This document shows, piece after piece, positions 17,492 through 25,231 of a stretch of DNA of 64,000 nt. The stretch lies in the NCBI RefSeq assembly GCF_016863275.1, contig NZ_BOOO01000020.1, positions 62,001 to 126,000 on the forward strand, written 5' to 3'. The stretch's first letter is position 1; each line of letters begins with the position of its first letter. A model generated the notes under the pieces. That model was given only the letters and a program-made list of their open reading frames with translations, did not search any database and was not told where the DNA came from. This DNA is from Planotetraspora mira. GTDB lineage: Bacteria; Actinomycetota; Actinomycetes; Streptosporangiales; Streptosporangiaceae. Position numbers and translations under genes: made by a program.

Positions 17492-18106
17492 TCAGAATTC
17501 GCGCCACCGCAGATGGTCCCTGACCGCCCGCCGGGCGGCGTCTACGGGACCTCGCGCGATCATCTGCAACAACTCGCGGTGCTCGGCCACCAATTCGAGA
17601 CGGTCCCCGTACACGTCACGCAACCGCACGAGACCGAGACGCGTCTCCGCCGCGAGCGAGCCGTAGAGACGGTCCAGGCGCGGGCTGCCGACGGCCGCGA
17701 TCAGCGCCTCGTGCAGTGCCATGTGCTCGGCCACCACCGCGGCCCACGGAGCGCCGGTGGGCAGGTCGCTGAGCCGGTCCAGCGCGGTCTCCGCCCCGGG
17801 AGTGCGGCGGCCCGCGAGCGCCTGCGCCATCAGTTCCTCGAGCGGGAGCCGGACGTACATCAGGTCGGCGAGGTCGTCGGCCGTGACCTCGGGGACGTAC
17901 GCGCTGCGGTTGCGCTCGCGCCGCAGCAGCCCTTCGTGGACGAGGACGGCGAGCGCCTCCCGCACCGTCGGCCGGGCGACGCCGTACCGGGCGGACAACT
18001 CCTGCTCGGGCAGCGCCTCCCCCGGCCCGATGTCCCCGGAGAGCACGCGCTCCCGCAGGGCCGCGGCGAGCGCCTCTACGGTGGAGACGGGCCTGAGCGT
18101 GGTCAC
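17492..18106 (-). CDS. GntR family regulator with FCD domain
   Basis: A 204-residue transcription factor. The N-terminal winged helix contains 'LPEQELSARYGVARPTVREALAVLVHEGLLRRERN' in pieces typical of GntR proteins, and the all-helical C-terminal half ('EHMALHEALIAAVGSPRLDRLYGSL', 'EHRELLQMIARG') is the FadR-like FCD effector domain, which binds small organic acids, often through a metal. The GTG start overlaps the EamA stop by 4 nt, so the regulator is co-transcribed with the transporter. The FCD-type palindrome at 19052-19062 ahead of the transporter gene is a likely autoregulatory site. Confidence 0.9.
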   Translation of the reverse strand: MTTLRPVSTVEALAAALRERVLSGDIGPGEALPEQELSARYGVARPTVREALAVLVHEGLLRRERNRSAYVPEVTADDLADLMYVRLPLEELMAQALAGRRTPGAETALDRLSDLPTGAPWAAVVAEHMALHEALIAAVGSPRLDRLYGSLAAETRLGLVRLRDVYGDRLELVAEHRELLQMIARGPVDAARRAVRDHLRWREF

Positions 18107-19044
18107 GGCACCGAGCCTAGATGTGCGGGCACCCGCTCCGCGGGGCCGGAGACGGCTCCGCCGGGAAGGGCGACGACGGCGAGGCTCAGGCCGAGCAGCG
18201 CGAGGCCGCCCCAGGAGAGCGGGGACAGGTGCTCGTGCAGCACCACCAGTCCGAGCAGCGCGGCCACCGCGGGCTCCGCGAGGGCGAGGGTCGCCGCGGT
18301 CGCCACCGGGGTCGTCCGCAGGCCCCTGCCGTAGAGGAGATAGGCGAGGGCCGTCGTCGCGCAGCCGAGATAAAGCGTGGCGAGCAGGCCGCGCGGGTGC
18401 GCCAGCCAGCCGGCGCCGGTCACGAGCAGGACGGGCAGCATGATGACGGCTGCTCCGCCGAACATGACGCCCATGACGATCGCGGACTCCGTGCCGCGTC
18501 CGATCGCCTGGGAGGCGACGACCGCGTAGAAGGCGTAGAGCAGGCCGCCGAGCAGGGCGAGGGCGATCCCCCAGGGGTCGGCCCCGCCCGTCACACCGCC
18601 GGAGACGCCTCCCCAGACCAGGACGGCGCAGCCGGCGATGGCCGCGGCGGTGGCGAAGATCCAGCGGCGGCTCGGCGGCTCACGGCCGATGAGCCAGGAC
18701 AGGAGCCCTGTGAACACCGGCCCGCTGCCGATGGCCACCACCGTGCCGATGGCCACACCGGTGCGCTGGACGGCGGCGAAGAAGCACAACTGGTAGCCCG
18801 CGACCGCCCCGGCCGCCAGGACCTGCCCCCAGGGCACCCGACCCTTCCCTCGTGCTGTGACCTGGTGATTCGCGCGTCGCGACCGCATGAGGGCGGCGAC
18901 CGAGGCGAGCACCGCTCCTCCGAGGACCAGCCGTGCCGCCGCTAGGGGCACAGGGTCGGCGGCGGCCACGGCGCCCGCCGTGCCCGCCGTGCCCCACAGG
19001 ACCGCCGCGGCCACGACGACGAGAGGACCCGATCGCAGTGCCAT
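18103..19044 (-). CDS. EamA-family drug/metabolite transporter
   Basis: A 313-residue inner-membrane protein with ten predicted helices formed by two EamA repeats, the usual DMT layout ('VVVAAAVLWGTAGTAGA...' opens repeat one and 'LLGGLLYAFYAVVASQAIG' lies in repeat two). Members export amino acids, nucleosides or metabolites. The substrate is unknown. ATG 19042-19044 (MALRSG) is preferred to a TTG six codons upstream, since the palindrome at 19052-19062 would otherwise be inside the coding sequence. It is first in a two-gene unit with its GntR regulator. Confidence 0.87.
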   Translation of the reverse strand: MALRSGPLVVVAAAVLWGTAGTAGAVAAADPVPLAAARLVLGGAVLASVAALMRSRRANHQVTARGKGRVPWGQVLAAGAVAGYQLCFFAAVQRTGVAIGTVVAIGSGPVFTGLLSWLIGREPPSRRWIFATAAAIAGCAVLVWGGVSGGVTGGADPWGIALALLGGLLYAFYAVVASQAIGRGTESAIVMGVMFGGAAVIMLPVLLVTGAGWLAHPRGLLATLYLGCATTALAYLLYGRGLRTTPVATAATLALAEPAVAALLGLVVLHEHLSPLSWGGLALLGLSLAVVALPGGAVSGPAERVPAHLGSVP

Positions 19045-19051
19045 GCAGAGA

Positions 19052-19062
19052 TTGTCTGACAA
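19052..19062. promoter_or_regulatory. GntR/FCD-type operator
   Basis: The 11-bp palindrome TTGTC-T-GACAA fits the TNGTCNNACNA pattern recognised by FCD-type GntR proteins. It lies 8 nt upstream of the EamA start codon and so would block transcription or initiation of the EamA-GntR unit. Confidence 0.6.
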
Positions 19063-19331
19063 CTAGACAGATGCTGGCAAGGGTCCGGGGCCACCCAGAA
19101 ACTCAATCGGAGAAATAGGGAAATAACCCCCGAGAAGGGACGGGAAGTGCCGCGATAAAACCGGGAAACGTATTACACCGGACCGCCCGCATGGGAAGAC
19201 CGCGCCACACTTCCTCCACAGGCTCCCCGACCATGATCACAGAGGCCAATGCGCCCTTGTGAAATGTCAGAACTTGTTAGGACAAATACTTGGTTTCCCT
19301 GCTCACCCATTGCTAGGGTTTCGCCACTATT

Positions 19332-19343
19332 GACACATGTGTC
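19332..19343. promoter_or_regulatory. Palindrome before the nitrate-sensing-type kinase gene
   Basis: A perfect 12-bp palindrome GACACATGTGTC lies 19 nt before the kinase ATG and just downstream of a TAGGGT box (about 19313) that may be a -10 element. It is placed to act as an operator. Confidence 0.45.
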
Positions 19344-19362
19344 TTCGGAACGGGCGGGGCTC

Positions 19363-21474
19363 ATGGCTGGACGGAAACGTTCCATTCGTTTCAAGATTTT
19401 CGCAATCCTGCTGGTTCCGTTGACCGCCCTCGCGGTGATCTGGGGGTTCGCCGCCACTCTCACCGTCCAGAGCGGACTCGAGCTGCTCAAGATCCAGACG
19501 GTGTACGACAACGTCGTGGTGCCCACACGCGCGCTCCTGGGCGAGATACAGCAGGAACGCCTGCTGTCCGCCGCCTATCTCGGCAGGAAGTCGTCCACGC
19601 ACGACGACCTCGAGGCGCAGCGCAAGCGCACGGACGCCTCGCTCGAGGAACTGGTCCGCGTCTCGCAGAAGGCTCGGGACGAGACGCCGCCGGCCATGGG
19701 GGAGCGCATCCAGGAGCTCATCGACCAGACCCGCAAGCTCGACGGCCTCCGCGGGCGCGTCGACGGCCACGGCCTGTCGCGCCTGGAGGCCATCGAGGAC
19801 TACAGCGCCGTCGCGGAGGTCGGCTTCCAGGCCTACGACCGCCTGATGATCTCCCCTGACATGGACCTCATCGAGCAGACCAAGGCCATCATCCTGATCG
19901 GCCGCAGCCGCGAGGTCATGAGCCAGGAGTCCGCGCTGATCACGGGCGTGCTCGCCATCGGCAGGATCTCGCCCGACGAGCGCGACGCCTTTTCCAAGAT
20001 GGTCGGCCAGCGCCGTCTCCTCTACCAGCTCGGCACCAGCCAGCTCGACTCCGAGCTGATCAAGGGGTTCGCGGCGGTGAACGCCTCGCCCGCCTACGCC
20101 TCGTTCATGTCCATGGAGAACGAGATCATGGTCGGCGTGCAGACCAACACGCGGCTGCCCCGTGATGCGAGCACCTGGCACACCACCGCGGAAGGACTGG
20201 TCGGCACCTTCTCGCAGATCAGCGGCGACGGCAGCAAGGCGATCGCGGACCGCGCCCTCCCCCTGGCCAAGGGCGTGCTCTACCGCATCGGCGTCGCCGG
20301 AGCCCTCGGCCTGATCGCGGTGATCGCCACTCTGTTCATCTCCGTCAGGTTCGCCCGCGGCCTCGCCACCGAGCTCATCGCTCTTCAGCGGGCCGCGCTC
20401 GAACTGGCCGACCGGCGCCTGCCCGCCATCGTCCAGCGCCTGCGCCGCGGCGAGGACGTCGACGTGGCCGCGGAGACGCCTCCGCTGGTCACCCCGGGGG
20501 ACACGGCCGAGGTCGTCAAGGTGGGGGCCGCCTTCACCTCGGTGCAGCACACCGCCGTGGAGGCCGCGGTCGGTCAGGCGGAGCTCCGCAAGGGCGTCGG
20601 CAACGTGTTCCTCAACCTGGCCCGTCGCAGCCAGTCGCTCCTGCAGCGCCAGCTGGCCCTGCTCGACGGGCTCGAACAGCAGGTCGCCGACCCCGACATG
20701 ATGGAGAAGCTCTTCGCGGTCGACCACCTGACCACCCGCATGCGCCGCCATGCGGAAGGCCTGATCATCTTGTCCGGCGCACACCCCGGCCGCGGGTGGC
20801 GCAACCCCGTCAGCCTCTTCGACGTGGCCCGCGCCGCCGTGGAGGAGGTCGAGGACTACCTGCGGGTGAGCGTGGTCGTGCCCCAGGGCCCTGCGGTCAT
20901 CGGCGGCAGCGTCACCGACCTGGTCCACCTCCTGGCCGAACTGGTGGAGAACGCCACGATCTTCTCGCCGCCGCACACCCAGGTCATCGTCCGGGGCGAG
21001 GTGGTGGCCCGCGGATTCGCGGTGGAGATCGAGGACCGCGGTCTCGGCATCAGCCCGGAGGAGTTGGCGCAGCTCAACGAGCGGCTGGCCGACCCACCGG
21101 AGTTCGACCTGGCCGACAGCGACAGGCTGGGCCTGTTCGTGGTGGGACTGCTCGCCCGGCGCCACGGCGTCCGCGTTTCCCTCCGGACCTCGCCGTACGG
21201 CGGGACCAGCGCGGTCGTGCTCCTGCCCAAGGAGATCGTGGTGGAGAACGCCGGCGACGACCACTCCGTCGAGCGGCTGATCCCGCCGCGGCCGCCGGTC
21301 CCGCCGGTGCTCGCGCTCACGCCGCCGGCCCCCGACACCGCCGCGGACCATGACGAGGACTCCCTGCCCAAGCGCGTACGGCAGGCCAATCTGGCACCCC
21401 AGCTCCGCGAGGAACCTCGCGACGTCTTCAGCTCCTTCCAAGCCGGCTGGCAGCGCGCCCAGGAGGAGTCATGA
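19363..21474 (+). CDS. Conservon-type membrane histidine kinase with NIT-like sensor domain
   Basis: A 703-residue membrane kinase. A transmembrane helix (about 10-30) precedes a helical extracytoplasmic domain of ~270 residues of the nitrate/nitrite-sensing type, then a second helix near 305-330, a HAMP-like linker, a dimerisation segment 'NLARRSQSLLQRQLALLD' and an HATPase domain with 'LVENATIFSPP' (N box) and 'DRGLGIS' (G1 box). The usual phospho-accepting histidine is replaced by arginine-rich sequence, as in CvnA proteins of Streptomyces conservons. ATG 19363 is chosen for the TM start. The next gene is DUF742, but the roadblock and GTPase genes of a full conservon are missing. Confidence 0.88.
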   Translation: MAGRKRSIRFKIFAILLVPLTALAVIWGFAATLTVQSGLELLKIQTVYDNVVVPTRALLGEIQQERLLSAAYLGRKSSTHDDLEAQRKRTDASLEELVRVSQKARDETPPAMGERIQELIDQTRKLDGLRGRVDGHGLSRLEAIEDYSAVAEVGFQAYDRLMISPDMDLIEQTKAIILIGRSREVMSQESALITGVLAIGRISPDERDAFSKMVGQRRLLYQLGTSQLDSELIKGFAAVNASPAYASFMSMENEIMVGVQTNTRLPRDASTWHTTAEGLVGTFSQISGDGSKAIADRALPLAKGVLYRIGVAGALGLIAVIATLFISVRFARGLATELIALQRAALELADRRLPAIVQRLRRGEDVDVAAETPPLVTPGDTAEVVKVGAAFTSVQHTAVEAAVGQAELRKGVGNVFLNLARRSQSLLQRQLALLDGLEQQVADPDMMEKLFAVDHLTTRMRRHAEGLIILSGAHPGRGWRNPVSLFDVARAAVEEVEDYLRVSVVVPQGPAVIGGSVTDLVHLLAELVENATIFSPPHTQVIVRGEVVARGFAVEIEDRGLGISPEELAQLNERLADPPEFDLADSDRLGLFVVGLLARRHGVRVSLRTSPYGGTSAVVLLPKEIVVENAGDDHSVERLIPPRPPVPPVLALTPPAPDTAADHDEDSLPKRVRQANLAPQLREEPRDVFSSFQAGWQRAQEES

Positions 21475-21824
21475 CAGAGCAGGAGTTCGGCCCCCTCCTA
21501 CGGCCCTACACGCTGACGCGGGGCCGGACCCGGCCCAGCGGCCCGGACCTCGACCTGATGACCATGATCAGAACGGCTCCGTCCGCCCACACACGGGCGG
21601 CGGGGCTGCCTCCCGAGCACCTGCGGATCCTCCAGATGTGCCTGGCACCCGCCTCGGTCGCCGACATCGCGTCGGACATGGGCATGTCGCTCAACGTCAT
21701 GCGCATCCTCCTCGGCGACCTGCGCGAACAGGGCCTCATCACGGCCCGGCCGCAGGCGACCGTCGCTCAGCTTCCCGAGGAGCGCCTCCTGCGTGAGGTC
21801 ATCCAGGGGCTCCAGGCGCTCTGA
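21471..21824 (+). CDS. DUF742 conservon protein (CvnC-like)
   Basis: A 117-residue winged-helix-like protein of the DUF742 family. It opens with the family signature 'LLRPYTLTRGRTRP' and has a helix-turn-helix-like stretch 'ASVADIASDMGMSLNVMRILLGDLREQGLI'. In complete conservons it sits between a roadblock protein and a Ras-like GTPase and takes part in kinase/GTPase complexes at the membrane. Here it overlaps the kinase stop by 4 nt and is followed by an unrelated leftward gene. Confidence 0.9.
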   Translation: MTEQEFGPLLRPYTLTRGRTRPSGPDLDLMTMIRTAPSAHTRAAGLPPEHLRILQMCLAPASVADIASDMGMSLNVMRILLGDLREQGLITARPQATVAQLPEERLLREVIQGLQAL

Positions 21825-21864
21825 CCCTCCGTCACGCTCTGACCGTCACGATCGTGAGCCTTCG

Positions 21865-22269
21865 TCACGACCCCCGGGCGAAGGACTCGATCAGCATGCC
21901 GACGTGTGCCCTGGCCGGGGCCGTCAGCTCCTCGGCATATCGATCGAGCACGACGACGAACCGCTCCACGTCGGAGGTCGCCGCCGGGGGAAGCGCCAGT
22001 TGGACCGCCTCGCCGTCCAGCACCATGTCACCCTCGATCGTGAACCGGTCCTCCTCCATCCCGGCGCGGATCTCGAAGACGAGTTCGTGACCGGGCAACG
22101 CCAGTTCAAGGCCGAGCCGTACGGTGTGGCCGCCCAGATCCGAGACGGGCGTCCAGCGGACGTGGGGGAAGTGGTCCTGGAAGACGGCGCGGCCCGTCTC
22201 CGTGAATAGCGCCGCCGTACGCAGCAGAGCTCGCAGAAGTCCGGCGGCGCCCTGACTGTTGGCGTCCAC
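21865..22269 (-). CDS. Hypothetical protein, 134 aa
   Basis: A small soluble protein that I cannot assign. It contains a beta-rich core ('HTVRLGLELALPGHELVFEIRAGM', 'GDMVLDGEAVQLALP') followed by a helical tail ('VERFVVVLDRYAEEL'). Codon use is as in neighbours and a GTG start at 22267-22269 is used. It is convergent with the DUF742 gene. Confidence 0.6.
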   Translation of the reverse strand: MDANSQGAAGLLRALLRTAALFTETGRAVFQDHFPHVRWTPVSDLGGHTVRLGLELALPGHELVFEIRAGMEEDRFTIEGDMVLDGEAVQLALPPAATSDVERFVVVLDRYAEELTAPARAHVGMLIESFARGS

Positions 22270-22345
22270 TCCGGCAGGTTAGATCACTTGGAGGCGGTGG
22301 TCGGACGAATCATCGATGTGACGGGGCTTCCTCCCTCGTCGTGCG

Positions 22346-22720
22346 TCATCCGAAGGCGTAACACTCCACCTCGGCGCGGCGGAAGGTGAGGCCTCCCCCC
22401 ACGGATTCGCTCACGCAGGCCTGCTCTCGCGGGCTGAGGGTCAGCTCGCCGCAGACCGACACGCTGGAGTAGGTGCGGCAGTCGAGATCGGGGTTACGTG
22501 CGCCGATGCGATAGTTCCGCTTGACGTCCGTCCGGCATTGGGCCCGTGCGCCGGCCGTGTCCCCGAAGCGGCACTGTCCGAGCAGGATGTGGTACTGCGC
22601 GCTGCTGACCTCTTCTTGTTGGCGGCCGTCCGCCCGGTGCCGGCCATCCGCGTATGCGGCGGCGACCGCTCCGAGCATGGTCATCGCAGCGAGCACGGCG
22701 ACAGCGACGATCTTCTTCAT
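22346..22720 (-). CDS. Small secreted cysteine-containing protein
   Basis: A 124-residue protein with a clear Sec signal peptide: MKK, a hydrophobic core 'IVAVAVLAAMTMLGAVAAA' and probable cleavage after AYA (about residue 22). The mature part has six cysteines (in 'LGQCRFGD', 'RAQCRTD', 'LDCRTY', 'SVCGEL', 'QACVSES' and 'EVECYAF'), enough for three disulfides. It resembles no family I can name. The ATG at 22718-22720 with the GGGGGG-rich ribosome site just upstream is preferred to the longer frame, since it gives the signal peptide. Confidence 0.7.
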   Translation of the reverse strand: MKKIVAVAVLAAMTMLGAVAAAYADGRHRADGRQQEEVSSAQYHILLGQCRFGDTAGARAQCRTDVKRNYRIGARNPDLDCRTYSSVSVCGELTLSPREQACVSESVGGGLTFRRAEVECYAFG

Positions 22721-22901
22721 GGCGTCCCCCCCACGAGGAGACGTACCCGCCACATAGAAATCCCGACCCTTTGTCACTTTCCGGATATATCCGGCTTTAG
22801 TCCATCGGGACGGGTCGAGGCTCACGAGCGGCACGGACGTCGTAGGCGTCGCGGGAGGAACGTCGTACGCGTCGCGGGAGGAGTCGTCCCGCGAGCACGA
22901 C

Positions 22902-22932
22902 TTGACTTCAACTTAAGTTGAAGTTGCAGACT
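22902..22932 (+). promoter_or_regulatory. MerR/SoxR-type promoter-operator before the quinone oxidoreductase
   Basis: A -35 box TTGACT (22902-22907) and a weak -10 CAGACT (22927-22932) are separated by 19 bp. The spacer is filled by a perfect 20-bp palindrome at 22905-22924 (arms ACTTCAACTT/AAGTTGAAGT). A 19-bp spacer with such a palindrome is the hallmark of MerR-family activated promoters, and the half-site resembles SoxR boxes. No MerR gene lies in this window. Confidence 0.72.
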
Positions 22933-22967
22933 GCGATCCCGACACCCGATCGGCCGGAGGGGATCAC

Positions 22968-23963
22968 GTGCGTGCGGTGTGGTTGAAGGAATTCGGGGGA
23001 CCCGAGGTTCTGGTCGCGTCCGACACGCCCGACCCCGTGGCAGGTCCGGGACAGGCACTCGTCGAGGTGGCGTTCGCCAACATCACCTTCGTCGAGACCC
23101 AGTTCCGCGCGGGCGGTTTCGGGCCGTTCAAGGCGGACCTCCCGATGATCCCGGGCAACGGCGTCGGCGGCGTGGTCGTCTCCGTGGGCGACGGCGCCGA
23201 CGACCGCCTGGTCGGCAGGAGGGTGGTCAGCGGCACCGGCGGCTCGGGGGGCTATGCCGAGCTCGCCGCGGTGGACGCCGCCGGGCTGATCGAGGTGCCG
23301 GACGGCGTGGGCCTCGACAGCGCGGTAGCGCTGCTGGCCGACGGCCGTACGGCGATGTGGCTCCTCCGGACGGCGGCGTTGCGCCCCGGGGAACGTGTGC
23401 TGGTCGAGGCGGCGGCAGGTGGCGTGGGCAGCCTGCTGGTGCAGCTCGCACGTGCCGCCGAGGCGACCGTCGTCGCGGCGGCCGGCGGCGCCCACAAGGC
23501 CGGTGTGGCCCGTGACCTGGGCGCCGACACGGCCGTGGACTACCTGCTGCCGGACTGGACGGACCGGGTGCGCTCAGCCGGGGGCGGGGTCGGCGTCGTC
23601 TTCGACGGGGTCGGGGGCGCGATCGGGCGGTCGGCGTTCGACCTGCTCGACCGCGGCGGCCGGATGCTGAGTTTCGGCATGGCGAGCGGCCAATGGGCCG
23701 GCGTCTCGGAGGAGGAAGCGGCTGATCGCGACGCGACCCTCCTCCGAGGCGCCCAACTCACGCCCGAGGCGTCGCGGGCGTTCACCGCGGACGCGCTGGC
23801 GGAGGCGGCGGCGGGGCGGTTGCGGCCGCTGATCGGGCAGCGCTTCCCCCTGGAGCGGGCGGCCGACGCCCATGCCGCCATCCAGTCCCGGGCGACCGTG
23901 GGCAAGACCCTGCTGGTGACGGGGCGATCCCCGGCGGCCGGAAATCCCTTGGACGTTTCATGA
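22968..23963 (+). CDS. Zinc-free medium-chain reductase (NADPH:quinone oxidoreductase family)
   Basis: A 331-residue MDR superfamily enzyme without the structural or catalytic zinc cysteines. The N-terminal GroES-like part has 'EFGGPEVL', and the Rossmann part has 'VLVEAAAGGVGSLLVQLAR' and 'VVFDGVGG'. Relatives reduce quinones or enals with NADPH and are often induced by redox-cycling compounds. This fits the SoxR-like promoter 40 nt upstream. GTG 22968 starts the family's usual 'MRAVWLKEFG'. The methyltransferase gene follows 22 nt later on the same strand. Confidence 0.9.
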   Translation: MRAVWLKEFGGPEVLVASDTPDPVAGPGQALVEVAFANITFVETQFRAGGFGPFKADLPMIPGNGVGGVVVSVGDGADDRLVGRRVVSGTGGSGGYAELAAVDAAGLIEVPDGVGLDSAVALLADGRTAMWLLRTAALRPGERVLVEAAAGGVGSLLVQLARAAEATVVAAAGGAHKAGVARDLGADTAVDYLLPDWTDRVRSAGGGVGVVFDGVGGAIGRSAFDLLDRGGRMLSFGMASGQWAGVSEEEAADRDATLLRGAQLTPEASRAFTADALAEAAAGRLRPLIGQRFPLERAADAHAAIQSRATVGKTLLVTGRSPAAGNPLDVS

Positions 23964-23985
23964 GGCCCACTGTCAGCCTGGGGAC

Positions 23986-24747
23986 GTGACGAATACATGG
24001 ACATTTGACGAACTCGTGGCCGACGCCGAGTCCGTCCCGGTCGAGGGCTGGGACTTCTCCTGGCTGAACGGCCGTGCGACGGAGGAGCGCCCGTCGTGGC
24101 GTTACTCGCGGCTCATCGCGGAGCGGATGCCCCATGCCTCGGCCGCGCTTGACATCCAGACAGGGGGTGGTGAGGTGCTCGCGGGCGTGCCGTGGCTCCC
24201 CGCCCTGACGGTGGCGACCGAGTCGTGGCCGCCGAACATCGTGCGCGCCAGCCAGCGGCTGCGCCCGCGCGGCGTCGCCGTCATCGCCGACGACGACGAG
24301 CCTCGCCTCCCGTTCGGCGACGGCGTCTTCGACCTGGTGATCAGCCGACATCCGGTGGTCACCTGGTGGAACGAGATCGCCCGCGTCCTGCGACCCGGCG
24401 GAACCTATCTGTCGCAACAGGTGGGGCCGCGGAGTGTCGTGGAGCTCACGGAGGTCTTCCTCGGCCCCCAGCGGCCGAACTCGCATCGCGACCCCGAGGT
24501 GGCCAGGCAGGAGGCCGAGGCGGCCGGCCTCGAGGTCGTCGACCTCCGCATGGAGAGCCTGCGCACCGTGTTCCACGACGTCGGCGCGGTGATCTACTTC
24601 CTGCGGAAGGTCATCTGGATCGTCCCCGGCTTCACCGTCGACCGTTACCGCGCGGAGCTGAAGGTCCTGCACGACCGGATCCAGGCCGAGGGGCCGTTCG
24701 TCGCCCACGCGACGCGCTTCCTCATCGAGGCCCGCAAGCCGGCCTGA
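23986..24747 (+). CDS. Class I SAM-dependent methyltransferase
   Basis: A 253-residue methyltransferase. The SAM site is the modified motif I 'ALDIQTGGGEVL', followed by 'FGDGVFDLVISRH' and 'RVLRPGGTYLSQQVG', both usual in type 11 enzymes. N-terminal 'WDFSWLNGRATEERPSWRY' and C-terminal 'HATRFLIEARKP' recur in a group of uncharacterised actinobacterial methyltransferases. It is likely co-transcribed with the quinone oxidoreductase. Substrate unknown. Confidence 0.86.
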   Translation: MTNTWTFDELVADAESVPVEGWDFSWLNGRATEERPSWRYSRLIAERMPHASAALDIQTGGGEVLAGVPWLPALTVATESWPPNIVRASQRLRPRGVAVIADDDEPRLPFGDGVFDLVISRHPVVTWWNEIARVLRPGGTYLSQQVGPRSVVELTEVFLGPQRPNSHRDPEVARQEAEAAGLEVVDLRMESLRTVFHDVGAVIYFLRKVIWIVPGFTVDRYRAELKVLHDRIQAEGPFVAHATRFLIEARKPA

Positions 24748-24761
24748 CACGCTCGAGACAA

Positions 24762-24792
24762 GAGGGCGGCCGCGAGGAATTCAGCCGCCCTC
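24762..24792. terminator. Hairpin terminator after the methyltransferase
   Basis: A perfect 9-bp stem GAGGGCGGC/GCCGCCCTC encloses a 13-nt loop just after the methyltransferase stop. It ends the two-gene unit. Confidence 0.72.
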
Positions 24793-24836
24793 GGTGCAGT
24801 GGGTTCTTGTCGTGGCCGGTCGGTAGCCTGCCCGGC

Positions 24837-25211
24837 ATGAACCACGAGATCGTGATCGAGACCTGGCGCCGGCTGCTGGATCCCGCCAAGTCGTGGGTGC
24901 TGTTCACACATGGAACCTGCGTGATCCTCATGGAGCCCACCGGCGACCTGGCCCAGCAGGCGACCACCATCCTCCGGGAGTACGGCCCCGTCCACGTGGG
25001 CAGTCCGGCCGGGGACTTCAACGTCATCACACTCGACGACGTCCCCGGCTGGGCGGTGACCGGCCATCATCCCGACGTCCTCACCTACGTCGCGCCCGAC
25101 GAGCTGGAGGAGCACGGGAATCTGCACGTCGGCCTGTTCGGCCGGGCCAAGCGCGATCGCGACGGGTGTGAGCCCGCCGTCGTCCATGTGGAGGACATGC
25201 GCCCGGGTTGA
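24837..25211 (+). CDS. Hypothetical protein, 124 aa
   Basis: A short acidic soluble protein, beginning MNHEIVIETWRRLL at 24837. It contains 'SWVLFTHGTCVIL' and 'VITLDDVPGWAVTGHHPDVLTYV', and ends 'VVHVEDMRPG'. Stretches like these occur in small actinobacterial hypothetical proteins of unknown role. I see no catalytic motif. It stands alone after a terminator and is convergent with the flavin monooxygenase gene. Confidence 0.68.
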   Translation: MNHEIVIETWRRLLDPAKSWVLFTHGTCVILMEPTGDLAQQATTILREYGPVHVGSPAGDFNVITLDDVPGWAVTGHHPDVLTYVAPDELEEHGNLHVGLFGRAKRDRDGCEPAVVHVEDMRPG

Positions 25212-25231
25212 CCGTCTGCTTGTGGGACGGT

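Noticed and set aside
19327-21441. 704-codon minus-strand ORF opposite the kinase
   Set aside because: Antisense frame of the kinase gene with no domain and no ribosome site.
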